Below, one piece after another: positions 50,803 to 59,727 of a stretch of DNA of 64,000 nt (positions are counted from its first letter, which is position 1; each line of letters starts with the position of its first letter). The stretch lies in contig NZ_CP108494.1 of NCBI RefSeq assembly GCF_041435435.1, positions 3,630,501-3,694,500 on the forward strand. Direction: 5' to 3'. This DNA comes from Streptomyces sp. NBC_01241 (GTDB lineage Bacteria; Actinomycetota; Actinomycetes; Streptomycetales; Streptomycetaceae). The notes under the pieces were generated by a model, which was not told the origin of the DNA, did not search any database, and saw only the letters and a list, made by a program, of their open reading frames with translations. Both the position numbers and the translations under genes were made by a program.

Positions 50803-51711
50803 ATGCGGCTTCCCGTAGTCGTCGGAGTGGACGGATCAGAGGGCAGTCTCCGCGCCCTGGACTGGGCGGCGGCGGAAGCGGCCCGCTCCCAGCACCCCCT
50901 GCGCGTCGTCCACGCCTCGCTGTGGGAACGCTACGAGGGCATGCGCCCCGACTCCGACAGCGAGCGTCCCACCGAAAAGGCCCTCGCCGAGCATCTCGTC
51001 GCCACCGCCCGTGAACGCGCCCAGCGGCTCGGGCCCGAGGTGGCCGTGACGGCCTCCGTAGAACCCGAGGACCCGGTGGCCGCACTCGTCAGGGAGAGCC
51101 ACGAGGCGGCCATGGTCGTCCTCGGCTCCCGCGGCCGCGGGAGGATCGCCGGGATGCTCCTGGGCTCCGTCAGTCTCGCGCTCTCCGGCCGGTCCCACTG
51201 CCCGGTCGTGGTGATCCCGGCGAGGACACCGGACACCCCGCCGCAGTCCGGCCGCGTCGTCGTCGGGATCAGCGACGCCGCGGAACCGTCGGCGGCCACC
51301 GTCTTCGCCCTCGCCCAGACCGCTTCGCGCCACGGCGAACTGGTTGCCGTACGGGCCTGGCGCCGCCCCGCCCACCACGCGGTGGTCCATCCGCTCATCT
51401 CGGGTTCCCCGGCCTCCGCGCACCACCGGCAGGCCGAGGAGCACCTCGAAGAGGTACTGGCGCGGCTGGACCGGACCGGCGCCCCGGACGTCACCGTCCA
51501 CAGGTCGGTGGTGCAGGGGCCGGTCCACCAGGAATTGATCGAAGCCGCCAAAGGCGCGGAACTGCTGGTCGTCGGCGCGCGGCGGCCCAGCGGATGGCAC
51601 GGCACCCACCTGGGCCAGGTGAACCACGCGATGCTGCACTACGCGCCCTGCCCGGTCGCCGTCGTCCCCGACGCCTACCACCGCCCCGAGCCCGGGCCCG
51701 ATACGGACTGA
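50803..51711 (+). CDS. Universal stress protein, tandem UspA domains
   Basis: 302 residues, two Usp domains. Domain 1 opens PVVVGVDGSEGSLRALDWAA and has the ATP loop LGSRGRGRIAGMLLGSVSLA; domain 2 opens RVVVGISDAAEPSAATVFAL and ends GARRPSGWHGTHLGQVNHAM (a variant of the G-2x-G-9x-G(S/T) motif). ATG at 50803, or a GTG at 50794. In streptomycetes tandem-Usp genes near Acg nitroreductases belong to redox or hypoxia responses; that link is inferred here. Confidence 0.9.
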   Translation: MRLPVVVGVDGSEGSLRALDWAAAEAARSQHPLRVVHASLWERYEGMRPDSDSERPTEKALAEHLVATARERAQRLGPEVAVTASVEPEDPVAALVRESHEAAMVVLGSRGRGRIAGMLLGSVSLALSGRSHCPVVVIPARTPDTPPQSGRVVVGISDAAEPSAATVFALAQTASRHGELVAVRAWRRPAHHAVVHPLISGSPASAHHRQAEEHLEEVLARLDRTGAPDVTVHRSVVQGPVHQELIEAAKGAELLVVGARRPSGWHGTHLGQVNHAMLHYAPCPVAVVPDAYHRPEPGPDTD

Positions 51712-52022
51712 GCGGAAGGTTCCGCAGCACCGTCGGGCGCCGTCCAGCCCGTGGGGGCGAGGAGCTCTCGGCGGCCGGGTCGACGAGCTCGGAGCGCGTC
51801 GAGGTCCGCTCGGCGGGATCGGATCCCGGCGACGCCGTGAGCGACAACGTCCGCACGAAGGCGGGGAGGCAGCGTGGATCGGCAGCCTCTACGACGACGG
51901 CCCGGACGCACCTCCTCCACCACCCGGCGCCACGCACCGGACGGACGCACCTCCTCCACCACCCGGCGCCACGCACCGGACGGACGCCGGCCCGGACGTC
52001 GGTCCAGCCCCCGATTCCGGTA
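51712..52022. other. Intergenic stretch with a 39-bp repeat
   Basis: 311 bases without a recognisable gene between the stress protein and the DinB-like gene. The right half holds the 39-bp direct repeat. Confidence 0.5.
51904..51981. repeat. 39-bp direct repeat, 2 copies
   Basis: The unit starts GGACGCACCTCCTCCACCAC and ends CGCCACGCACC; two perfect copies side by side (51904-51942, 51943-51981), followed by a related GGACGCCGGCCC. Non-coding. Confidence 0.85.
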
Positions 52023-52595
52023 TCACGCGCCGGACGGACGCCAGCCCGGGTCCCGGCCGGTCAGCGCCAGCACCTGCTCGAAGGGGCCGGCCCCTTGCGG
52101 TACGGGGTACGGGTCGCCGAACACCTTCGCCTCCCGGGCCATCGGCGCCATCGCGGCCAGCCCCGGACCGATCTCGTTCAACACGGACTCGTCCGGCACG
52201 AACTCCTGGCCGGTGGCCCGCGCAAGGTCCCACGCGTGAACGGTCAGATCGCCCAGCACCATGTTCCCGACAGTCCTGGCCGGCAGCCCCATGGCCCCCG
52301 CGGTGCCCTCGTCGGCCCCGGGCACGGCCCAGGCCGCCACCAACTTGGCCGTCTCCTCGCCGAAACGCGCCCGCCAGTCCCCCGTGACGGCGTCCGGCAC
52401 CGCACCGAAGTCGGCCTCCTTCCTGGCCGCCAGGGCCTGGAAGTTGACGACCACTTGGAAGAGGTGGTTGATCAGGGCCCGTACGTCGTACTCCGCGCAC
52501 GGCGTGGGGTCCCCCAGCCTGTTGTCGTCTATCCCGGCCAGCACGGGAACTGCCCGTCCGGCGGCCGTTTCCAGCAGCTCGCTGATTTTCTCCAT
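52023..52595 (-). CDS. TIGR03086-type metal-binding protein (maleylpyruvate isomerase/DinB fold)
   Basis: 190 residues. KISELLETAAGRAVPVLAGI, DPTPCAEYDVRALINHLFQV (metal-binding His in INHL) and GDLTVHAWDLARATGQEF (second His/Asp) are the typical blocks of actinobacterial mycothiol-dependent maleylpyruvate isomerase-like proteins, a DinB-type four-helix fold. Actual thiol substrate unknown. ATG at 52595. Divergent from the AraC regulator at 52686, 90 bases apart. Confidence 0.88.
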   Translation of the reverse strand: MEKISELLETAAGRAVPVLAGIDDNRLGDPTPCAEYDVRALINHLFQVVVNFQALAARKEADFGAVPDAVTGDWRARFGEETAKLVAAWAVPGADEGTAGAMGLPARTVGNMVLGDLTVHAWDLARATGQEFVPDESVLNEIGPGLAAMAPMAREAKVFGDPYPVPQGAGPFEQVLALTGRDPGWRPSGA

Positions 52596-52685
52596 CCTGC
52601 GACCCTGCACGCCGGGACGGCCGGGCGCTTGAAGAAACGCGACATCGCTCCCACTGAGTTCCGTGCCCGCCGTAGGATCGCGGCC

Positions 52686-53519
52686 ATGCCAGGTCCGCGA
52701 CGCGACACCCGGGGCATCGTCGACGCCCCCGAACTCTTCGCGCAGGTACGCTTCCGCCGCCGCGAACCCGCCCCCGGGCTGCGGCCGTACCTGGAGCACT
52801 ACTGGCTCATCGACTGGGATCTGCCGGAGCCCTACGTCTCCCATCTGGTGCCGCACCCGTCTGTGAACCTGGTCTTCCAGCGGTACGGGACCGGGGGTGG
52901 GCCCCGGACCGGTGAGGACCACCACGGCGCCGGGTTGGCCGAGATCTCGGGCATCGGCCTGGAGCTCTTCACGCAGAAGCTGGAAGGGCGGGGACGGGTC
53001 TGCGGGGTGCAGTTCCGGCCCGGCGGATTCCACCCGTTCGCACCGAACCGGCCGGTCTCCGCGTGGACGGGGCGGCGGCTTCCCGCGGACGAGGTGTTCA
53101 CTCCGCCCGCCCCGCCGTCGGACGTGCTGGACCCGGTGGACGAGGACGCGCGGGTGGCGGCGCTCGACGCGTACCTGCTGGCGCTCGGCCCGGAACCGGA
53201 CCCGCAGGCCGAGCGCGCGATGGCCCTGGCCGACCTGATCCGTACGGACCGCACGGTGCGCCGCGTCGACGAACTCGCCCGCGTCGAGGGGCTGTCGTCG
53301 CGCTCGCTCCAGCGGCTCTTCGCCACGTATGTCGGAGTCGGCCCCAAGTGGGTCATCCTCCGCTACCGCATCCATGAGGCGCTGGAGCGGGCCGCATCGG
53401 ATCCGGAGGTGGACTGGGCGGCACTCGCGGTGGAACTCGGCTACAGCGACCAGGCCCACCTGGTCAGGGACTTCACGGCAACGGTCGGCGTCCCCCCGAC
53501 ATCGTTCGCCCCACACTGA
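52686..53519 (+). CDS. AraC family transcriptional regulator
   Basis: 277 residues. N-terminal sensor (about 18-150) with PGLRPYLEHYWLIDWDLPEP, VSHLVPHPSVNLVF and GVQFRPGGFHPFAPNR, a DUF6597-like pattern; C-terminal double HTH (about 180-275) with RVDELARVEGLSSRSLQRLF and LAVELGYSDQAHLVRDFTAT. ATG at 52686. It may control the divergent DinB-fold gene; ligand unknown. Confidence 0.9.
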   Translation: MPGPRRDTRGIVDAPELFAQVRFRRREPAPGLRPYLEHYWLIDWDLPEPYVSHLVPHPSVNLVFQRYGTGGGPRTGEDHHGAGLAEISGIGLELFTQKLEGRGRVCGVQFRPGGFHPFAPNRPVSAWTGRRLPADEVFTPPAPPSDVLDPVDEDARVAALDAYLLALGPEPDPQAERAMALADLIRTDRTVRRVDELARVEGLSSRSLQRLFATYVGVGPKWVILRYRIHEALERAASDPEVDWAALAVELGYSDQAHLVRDFTATVGVPPTSFAPH

Positions 53520-53558
53520 CCCTGCACCACTGTCAGTGTCCCGTTCTACAGTTTCGAC

Positions 53559-54095
53559 ATGGAACGCACCGCTTCATCTTCCGTACGGATCGAGCCCTGG
53601 TCGGAGACCGACCTGGAACTGCTCCGCCGTGCCAACGCACCGGAGTTGATGGACCATCTGGGCGGACCCGAGTCGGAGGAACTGCTCATAGCGCGCCACG
53701 AGCGCTATGTGGAGATGAGCGCGGGCCGCACGGGCCGGGGCAGGATGTTCCGCATCGCCCTGGCCGGCGGGGACGAGGCCGTGGGCACGATCGGCTTCTG
53801 GGAGCGGACCTGGCAGGGCCGGAAGGTGTACGAGACGGGCTGGGCCGTCCTCCCCGGACACCAGGGCCTGGGCATCGCGACGGCCGCCACGACAGCCGTG
53901 GCCGAGCAGGCCCGCGCCGAGCACAGGCACCGCTATCTGCACGCCTATCCGTCGGTCGACAACGGCGCGTCGAACGCGGTGTGCCGCAAGGCGGGCTTCA
54001 CCCTGATCGGAGCGTGCGACTTCGAGTACCCACCCGGCCATGCGCTGCTGACGAACAACTGGCGGCTGGACCTCACCCCGGACGAGGAGGGCTGA
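53559..54095 (+). CDS. GNAT family N-acetyltransferase
   Basis: 178 residues. IEPWSETDLELLRRANAPEL opens a RimJ/RimL-like GNAT domain; the acetyl-CoA loop is WAVLPGHQGLGIATAATTAV and the C-terminal motif YPSVDNGASNAVCRKAGFTL. Substrate unknown. ATG at 53559; convergent with the next GNAT gene (2 bases between stops). Confidence 0.88.
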   Translation: MERTASSSVRIEPWSETDLELLRRANAPELMDHLGGPESEELLIARHERYVEMSAGRTGRGRMFRIALAGGDEAVGTIGFWERTWQGRKVYETGWAVLPGHQGLGIATAATTAVAEQARAEHRHRYLHAYPSVDNGASNAVCRKAGFTLIGACDFEYPPGHALLTNNWRLDLTPDEEG

Positions 54096-54097
54096 CC

Positions 54098-54535
54098 TCA
54101 GTCCAGGTCGAGGGCCTTGTCGAAATTGAACGCGCCGATGCTCAGCCGCTCCCGCAGATAGAAACGGTGGGCGTCGGTGCGCTGCGTACCCGAGTCCAGA
54201 TTGAGGTACAGGCAGCCGGCCGCCCTGGCCCGCCCTTCGATGTGCCTGAGGAGCCGGCGGCCGACACCGGTGGAACGAGACCCTTCGGCAGTCACCAGAT
54301 CGTCGACGTACAGCATCCGGATCCGGCTGGTGTTGTGGACGACGCGCCAGCCGGCCGCGCCCACGCAGGCGCCCTCGTCGTCATAGGCGGCGCTGAACCG
54401 CAGCCCCTGCGGGTGCCCCTGCTCATACACCTCCCCGAAGAGGTCCTCGGTGAGGTGCGGGCGGAGTTCACGCAGTACGGGAAGCAGGTCGGCGGCCAGT
54501 CGGGCATCGCCGGGTTCGAGATCGAGGATCTTCAT
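54098..54535 (-). CDS. GNAT family N-acetyltransferase
   Basis: 145 residues. LEPGDARLAADLLPVLRELR then MLYVDDLVTAEGSRSTGVGR (acetyl-CoA loop, with TGVGRRLL) and LYLNLDSGTQRTDAHRFYLR. ATG at 54535. Divergent from the Mut7-C gene with 68 bases between the starts. Confidence 0.87.
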   Translation of the reverse strand: MKILDLEPGDARLAADLLPVLRELRPHLTEDLFGEVYEQGHPQGLRFSAAYDDEGACVGAAGWRVVHNTSRIRMLYVDDLVTAEGSRSTGVGRRLLRHIEGRARAAGCLYLNLDSGTQRTDAHRFYLRERLSIGAFNFDKALDLD

Positions 54536-54603
54536 GCGGGAACTGTAGGCACGCGAGGAGAAAGCCCTCGCCGACACACCCCACCCGATGACATCCTGAC
54601 GGG

Positions 54604-55344
54604 GTGAACGGACCGCAGATCCACCTCGAAGTCGCCCCCGAGCTGCGGCTCTTCGTCGCCCATGAACGCCGCCGGGGGCGCTCGGCCGTGACCACCGACG
54701 GCGCGTCCACCCTCGGCCATGTCGTGGAGTCGCTCGGCATCCCGCTCACCGAGGCCGGGCAGCTCCTGGTCGACGGCCGCCCCGTATCCGTCTCCCACAT
54801 CCCGAGAGCGGGCGAAGTGGTCGAGGTGCGCACCGTGGAACGCCCCCAGCACGTCCCGGGCGCGCCTCTGAGGTTCCTGCTCGACGTCCACCTCGGCACG
54901 CTCGCCCGGCGGCTTCGGCTGCTGGGTGTCGACGCGGCGTACGAGAGCGAGGACATCGGCGATGCCGCACTGGCCGCCCGGTCCGCGGACGAGCGCCGCG
55001 TACTGCTCTCCCGGGACCGCGGGCTGCTGCACCGGCGGGAGATCTGGGCCGGGGCGTATGTCTACAGCGACCGGCCGGAGGACCAATTGCGGGACGTGCT
55101 GGAACGGTTCACCCCGCATCTCGCCCCCTGGACCAGATGCACCGCCTGCAACGGCCCGCTGAAGGCTGCCGACAAGGATTCCGTCAGCGGCCGGCTGGAA
55201 CACGGAACCCGGCGCTCGTACGACGTCTTCGCGCAATGCACGGAGTGCGACCGGGTCTACTGGCGAGGCGCCCACCACACCCACCTGGACGCGATCGTCA
55301 AGAAGGCGCTCCACGACTTCGCGTCCGCTCCCCCGCAGCCCTGA
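54604..55344 (+). CDS. Ubiquitin-like plus Mut7-C RNAse domain protein
   Basis: 246 residues. Residues 1-82 form a ubiquitin-like (ThiS/MoaD-type) domain ending VEVRTVERP; 88-170 form the Mut7-C PIN-like nuclease domain with D94 (RFLLDVHLGTLARRLRLLG) and D138 (LLSRDRGLLHRREIW); a zinc ribbon has C179/C182 (RCTACNG) and C212/C215 (QCTECDR). The fused family is common in bacteria and thought to cut RNA, but its target is unknown. GTG at 54604 without a clear binding site. Confidence 0.9.
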   Translation: MNGPQIHLEVAPELRLFVAHERRRGRSAVTTDGASTLGHVVESLGIPLTEAGQLLVDGRPVSVSHIPRAGEVVEVRTVERPQHVPGAPLRFLLDVHLGTLARRLRLLGVDAAYESEDIGDAALAARSADERRVLLSRDRGLLHRREIWAGAYVYSDRPEDQLRDVLERFTPHLAPWTRCTACNGPLKAADKDSVSGRLEHGTRRSYDVFAQCTECDRVYWRGAHHTHLDAIVKKALHDFASAPPQP

Positions 55345-55440
55345 GAGCCGAGGAACCCCCACAAACCCCTGGAACCCTACGAACCCAAGGAACCCCAGGA
55401 ACCCTACGAACCCAAGGAACCCCAGGAATCCCAGGGTTCG
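55345..55440. repeat. 27-bp tandem repeat, G-rich on the minus strand
   Basis: Two perfect 27-bp copies starting GGAACCCTACGAACCCAAGG (55371-55397, 55398-55424) inside a longer run of GAACCC(C) motifs from about 55351 to 55440. The minus strand therefore has about a dozen GGG/GGGG tracts, a possible G-quadruplex array, right after the Mut7-C gene. Confidence 0.85.
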
Positions 55441-55603
55441 CATACTGACGGGCTACCCTCCCGCAACGCCGCGGCCTGCCGAGTGCTCAGCGCGGCAGCC
55501 GCCCCGCACCGCGCCGCACACTGCGGTGCCCCCGGGATTTCCGCGGCACGCAGAGGGTGCACGAGGCGGTCACTGTCGGCCGACCCGCTGCTCTACGGCC
55601 GCT

Positions 55604-56179
55604 CTACGGCCGCTCGGCGGTCAGGTAGCGCTGAACGGTGGGCGCGAGCCAGGCGATCACTTCCTCGCGCGGCATCGAGACGGCGGGTTCGATCCGCAGG
55701 ACGTAGCGTGCGAGCGCCATCCCCAGGATCTGCGAAGCGACGAGAGCCGCACGGCGCGGGGCGGCAGCCGGGTCCGGGCAGACGCCGACCGCTATCGGAC
55801 CGAGTTGTTCGGCCAGGACCGCCTTCATCCGCTCGGCTCCGGCGTCGTTGGTGACACCGACCCTGAGCAGGCCCGTGAGCACGTCGTCGCCCTCCCATCG
55901 GTCCAGGAAGTGCGCGACGAGGGCGGCGCCTATGTGTTTGCCCGGTATCGCGCCCAGCTCGGGCATCCGCAGGTCGATCACGGACGCGGCGGCGAACAGA
56001 CCCTCCTTGTTGCCGTAGTAGCGCATCACCATCGACGGGTCGATGTTCGCGTCACGGGCGATGGCCCGGATCGTGGCGCGCTCGTACCCGTCGGCGGCGA
56101 ACCGCTCGCGCGCGGCTTCGAGAATCGCGGCCTTCGTGGCGTCCGAGCGGCGGTTGGCGGTAGCGGGCTTCGTCTTCAT
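55604..56179 (-). CDS. TetR family transcriptional regulator
   Basis: 191 residues. HTH at about 12-62 (SDATKAAILEAARERFAADG, TIRAIARDANIDPSMVMRYY), then an all-helical domain with VVAHFLDRWEGDDVLTGLLR-like sequence. ATG at 56179. Divergent from the FAD monooxygenase at 56314; the 134-base gap carries at least three copies of a CCAACA/TGTTGG operator motif, so it most likely represses the monooxygenase. Confidence 0.9.
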   Translation of the reverse strand: MKTKPATANRRSDATKAAILEAARERFAADGYERATIRAIARDANIDPSMVMRYYGNKEGLFAAASVIDLRMPELGAIPGKHIGAALVAHFLDRWEGDDVLTGLLRVGVTNDAGAERMKAVLAEQLGPIAVGVCPDPAAAPRRAALVASQILGMALARYVLRIEPAVSMPREEVIAWLAPTVQRYLTAERP

Positions 56180-56192
56180 GCCAACAACTGTA

Positions 56193-56265
56193 GGCCAACA
56201 AGTGTTGACACGCCAGTCACGGCAGAGTTACCGTTGCCAACAAGCGTTGACCAACGGTTGTTGGC
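56193..56265. promoter_or_regulatory. TetR operators, CCAACA...TGTTGG type
   Basis: GCCAACAAGTGTTGAC (56194-56209), GCCAACAAGCGTTGACC (56236-56252) and CCAACGGTTGTTGG (56251-56264), plus CCAACAACTG at 56181. The second and third overlap. All show an inverted CAAC/GTTG core. Confidence 0.75.
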
Positions 56266-56313
56266 GCGAATTGCACGAAGGTGCCAGCTGACGAACGGGC
56301 CCAGGAGGCAGAC

Positions 56314-57771
56314 ATGACCACCACCCCGCGCACCACACCCGACACCGTCGACGTCCTCGTCGTGGGCGCGGGCCCCACCGGCCTGCTGCTCGCGGGCGAC
56401 CTGGCCGCCCAAGGTCTCTCGGTCGCACTCGCGGAGCGCCGCCCGCACGAGACCAGCAACATGACCCGCGCCTTCGCCGTACACGCCCGTACGCTCGAAC
56501 TGCTCGACACCCGCGGTGTGGCCGACGAGCTCATCAAGACGGGCACCCCTCTCTCCGCCCTCCGCTTCTTCGGCAAGCTCTCGCTCGACCTCTCCCGGCT
56601 GCACACCCGCTTCCCCTTCGTGCTGATCACCCCGCAGTACGAGGTGGAGCACCTGCTGGAGCGCCGCGCCCGCACCACGGGCGTCCATCTCCGTTACGGC
56701 ACGGAACTGACCGCGCTCCATCAGGACGCCTCATCGGACACCGTCACCGCCGAACTGCGCCAGGCGGACGGCAGCGTGACCACGCTCAGGGCCCGCTACC
56801 TCGTCGGTACCGACGGCGTGCGCAGCCGAGTGCGTCAGGCGCTCGGTCTCCCCTTCCCCGGAGATTCCGTGATCCGGTCGATCGTCCTCGCCGACGTCCG
56901 GCTCGCCGAGGAGCCCCCGGACCTCCTGACGGTCAACGGAGTGGGGGACGCCTTCGCCTTCATCGCCCCCTTCGGCGACGGCTGGTACCGCGTGATGGGC
57001 TGGAGCCGCGCCCACCAGGCCGCCGACAGCGACCCCGTCGACCTCGATGAACTCTGCGAGATCACCCGCCGCGCCTTCGGCGCCGACTACGGCATGCACG
57101 ACGCGCGCTGGATCTCCCGCTTCCACAGCGACGAACGCCAGGTGCCCGCCTACCGCACCGGCCGGGTCTTCCTCGCCGGGGATGCCGCCCACGTCCACTC
57201 CCCCGCAGGCGGGCAGGGCATGAACACCGGCCTCCAGGACGCCGCCAACCTCTCCTGGAAGCTCGCCGCCGTTCTGCGCGGACAGACGACCGCCCCGGAG
57301 GCGCTGCTCGACAGCTATCACGCCGAACGGCACCCGGTCGGCGCAATGGTGCTCCGCTCCAGTGGCGCACTCATCCGCCTCGCCATGGCCCGCACGCCGC
57401 TCCAGCGGACGGTCCGAGCGCTCGCCGCCACCGTGCTGTCCACGGTCCGGCCCGCCGCCGACAAGGCGATCGGCCAGGTCTCGGGCATCTCGATCGCCTA
57501 CGCGGCCCCGCGCGGCGCCCACCCCCTCACCGCGAAGCGCGCCCCGGATCTGAGCCTGCGGGAGGGCCGCCTCCACCAACTCCTGCGCGACGGCACGTTC
57601 GTCCTCGTCACCCCCGCCGACGCCACCACTCCGGCATCGCCCATCCCCTTGGTGCACGCCCACTGGAGGAGCGACCGCACCACCTCGCTGCTCATCCGCC
57701 CCGACGGCTACATCGCCTGGGCGAGCGACCACGCCGACCAGGCGGCCCTGCAGACCGCACTCACGCTATGA
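56314..57771 (+). CDS. FAD-dependent aromatic monooxygenase
   Basis: 485 residues. FAD site VLVVGAGPTGLLLAGDLAAQ (14-33), the DG motif YLVGTDGVRSRVRQALG, and the GD motif GRVFLAGDAAHVHSPAGGQG. C-terminal thioredoxin-like part of the PheA/TetX-type family. It hydroxylates or epoxidises an aromatic or polyketide-like substrate using NADPH and O2; resistance or degradation are both possible. ATG at 56314 after CCAGGAGG. Controlled by the divergent TetR by position. Confidence 0.92.
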   Translation: MTTTPRTTPDTVDVLVVGAGPTGLLLAGDLAAQGLSVALAERRPHETSNMTRAFAVHARTLELLDTRGVADELIKTGTPLSALRFFGKLSLDLSRLHTRFPFVLITPQYEVEHLLERRARTTGVHLRYGTELTALHQDASSDTVTAELRQADGSVTTLRARYLVGTDGVRSRVRQALGLPFPGDSVIRSIVLADVRLAEEPPDLLTVNGVGDAFAFIAPFGDGWYRVMGWSRAHQAADSDPVDLDELCEITRRAFGADYGMHDARWISRFHSDERQVPAYRTGRVFLAGDAAHVHSPAGGQGMNTGLQDAANLSWKLAAVLRGQTTAPEALLDSYHAERHPVGAMVLRSSGALIRLAMARTPLQRTVRALAATVLSTVRPAADKAIGQVSGISIAYAAPRGAHPLTAKRAPDLSLREGRLHQLLRDGTFVLVTPADATTPASPIPLVHAHWRSDRTTSLLIRPDGYIAWASDHADQAALQTALTL

Positions 57772-57835
57772 ACACCCACCTCGCACCCGCAGCATCCACA
57801 GCGCCCGTCGTGCCGGCATCGCGGGCCGCCGACGG

Positions 57836-58387
57836 TCAGAACACGTACTCGTCCCCAGTGGCCGGGGCCAGTACCTCGTGGTCGTTGTTCTGCGGGTTCC
57901 GGTCGGTCGCCCCGCCGTTCCACAGCGTGTCGACCCGCACGACGACCTCGTCCGGCTGCCCCGCAAGCTGCAGTTCGACGGCGAGCTGCCGCCCCTCCGT
58001 CTCGTCCGTGCGCAGCGCACCCGTCCGGCACAGCACGGTCAGCCGGTCCGCCTGCAGACAGCCTTCCGGAAGCTCCTGCCGCCCGGAGAGCATCACCGAT
58101 GTACGCACCCGCACGGTCATATCGGCCAGGTTCGACGGACCATAGTTCACGCTCTGCACCCAGACGCCGAGCCCCGAACCCCACAGCGAGACATGCCCGT
58201 GGTGCGACACGTCCGCCTCGGGCGAGATCCCCCCGGCTGCCGCCCCCGCCCGATTCCCGCTCCCAGCCCCAGCCGCAGCCGCAGCCGCAGCCGCGCCACC
58301 CATCCCGAGCACCACAGCCATAGCCACAGCTACCGCCGCTGCGGCCGCAGCAGGCTCCACAGGCGCACCTCTACGTGTCACTACCAT
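57836..58387 (-). CDS. Secreted or membrane-anchored protein, unknown function
   Basis: 183 residues from the ATG at 58387. A long Ala-rich hydrophobic stretch (about 12-42) acts as signal or anchor. The mature part reads VWVQSVNYGPSNLADMTVRV, LSGRQELPEGCLQADRLTVL and ELQLAGQPDEVVVRVDTLWN, then DRNPQNNDHEVLAP, a beta-sandwich pattern like DUF11/CARDB-type domains of surface proteins. A possible disulfide between the two Cys. I do not recognise a specific family. Confidence 0.65.
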   Translation of the reverse strand: MVVTRRGAPVEPAAAAAAVAVAMAVVLGMGGAAAAAAAAGAGSGNRAGAAAGGISPEADVSHHGHVSLWGSGLGVWVQSVNYGPSNLADMTVRVRTSVMLSGRQELPEGCLQADRLTVLCRTGALRTDETEGRQLAVELQLAGQPDEVVVRVDTLWNGGATDRNPQNNDHEVLAPATGDEYVF

Positions 58388-58534
58388 GCCCCGAAGATAC
58401 AGATCGCCCCGAATCATCCATATTTACCCACCAGTTCGGCGCGCCTTCCCCCGCGCCTCGCCCACGGCTCCTCCTCGGCCCGGGGCCTCGCCCCCTGGCC
58501 CCGGCTTCCTCCCCTCCCATGACACGCTGAGTCC

Positions 58535-58870
58535 ATGGTCGTCGCCCGCTCTGTAGCCCTGTTCGTCGTCGCCGCGCTTTTCGAGATCGGCGGCGCCTGG
58601 CTCGTCTGGCAGGGCATACGTGAACACCGGGGCTGGATCTGGATCGGCGCCGGCGTCATCGCACTCGGCGTCTACGGTCTTGTCGCCACGCTCCAGCCGG
58701 ACGGCGAGTTCGGCCGCATCCTCGCCGCGTACGGCGGTGTCTTCGTCGCGGGCTCGATCGCCTGGGGCGTCGTCGCCGACGGCTACCGCCCCGACCGCTG
58801 GGACGTGATCGGCGCGCTGATCTGCCTGGCCGGCATGGCCGTCATCATGTACGCCCCCCGCAACCACTGA
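58535..58870 (+). CDS. YnfA (UPF0060) membrane protein
   Basis: 111 residues, four membrane helices. VALFVVAALFEIGGAWLVWQ (helix 1 with the conserved Glu), GAGVIALGVYGLVATLQPDG, GRILAAYGGVFVAGSIAWGV and DVIGALICLAGMAVIMYAPR. YnfA proteins are SMR-like; some export cationic compounds, but no substrate can be given here. ATG at 58535. Confidence 0.92.
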   Translation: MVVARSVALFVVAALFEIGGAWLVWQGIREHRGWIWIGAGVIALGVYGLVATLQPDGEFGRILAAYGGVFVAGSIAWGVVADGYRPDRWDVIGALICLAGMAVIMYAPRNH

Positions 58871-58924
58871 CCGCACGCCTGCCTATCCTGACCCCGTACC
58901 GATCTGCTGTCCGAGGAGTCCGCC

Positions 58925-59683
58925 ATGGCCGCCACCCCGATCGCCGTCATCACCGGAGCGAGCAGCGGCATCGGCGCCGCGACCGCCCGCCGGCTGGCGT
59001 CCGCCGGCTACCGCGTGGTCCTGACCGCCCGCCGCAAGGACCGCATCGAGGCACTCGCTGCCGAGATCAACCAGGCGGGCCACCAGGCAACGGCCTACGC
59101 CCTGGATGTCACCGACCGCGACGCCGTGGACGAGTTCGCCACGGCGTTCCGCACCCTCGCCGTCCTCGTCAACAACGCGGGCGGCGCGCTCGGCGCCGAC
59201 CCCGTCGCCACCGGCGACCCTGCCGACTGGCGCCAGATGTACGAGACGAACGTCATCGGCACACTCAACGTCACCCAGGCCCTGCTCCCCGCGCTCACCG
59301 AGGGCGGCGACGGCACGATCGTGATCCTCTCCTCCACCGCGGGCCTCTCCACGTACGAGGGCGGCGGCGGCTACGTGGCCGCCAAGCACGGCGAACACGT
59401 CCTGGCCGAGACGCTCCGACTGGAGATCGTCGGCACCCCGGTCCGCGTCATCGAGGTGGCCCCCGGCATGGTCAAGACGGAGGAGTTCGCCACCACCCGT
59501 TTCCGCGGCGACACCGAGAAGGCGGCAAAGGTCTACGCGGGCGTCGAGGCCCCCCTCACCGCCGACGACGTGGCCGACACCATCACCTGGGCCATCACCC
59601 GCCCCAGCCACGTCAACATCGACCTCTTGGTGGTCCGCCCCCGCGCCCAGGCCTCCAACACCAAGGTCCACCGCACCGCCTGA
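58925..59683 (+). CDS. Short-chain dehydrogenase/reductase (YdfG-like)
   Basis: 252 residues. TGASSGIGAATARRLASAG (10-28), LTARRKDR favouring NADP, NNAGGALG, catalytic Ser in ILSSTAGL, and YVAAKHG (Tyr/Lys), then VAPGMVKTEEF. Close by eye to serine/3-hydroxy acid dehydrogenases. ATG at 58925 after GAGGAG. Ends at a hairpin shared with RtcB. Confidence 0.9.
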   Translation: MAATPIAVITGASSGIGAATARRLASAGYRVVLTARRKDRIEALAAEINQAGHQATAYALDVTDRDAVDEFATAFRTLAVLVNNAGGALGADPVATGDPADWRQMYETNVIGTLNVTQALLPALTEGGDGTIVILSSTAGLSTYEGGGGYVAAKHGEHVLAETLRLEIVGTPVRVIEVAPGMVKTEEFATTRFRGDTEKAAKVYAGVEAPLTADDVADTITWAITRPSHVNIDLLVVRPRAQASNTKVHRTA

Positions 59684-59727
59684 GCCCTCCGGGACCCTGA
59701 ACGGAGCAGCCGGACGGGCCCGGACAC

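Noticed and set aside
51594..52685. N-terminal extension of the AraC regulator
   Set aside because: The extension overlaps the end of the Usp gene, crosses the 39-bp repeat and the antisense DinB-fold gene; the family starts at 52686.
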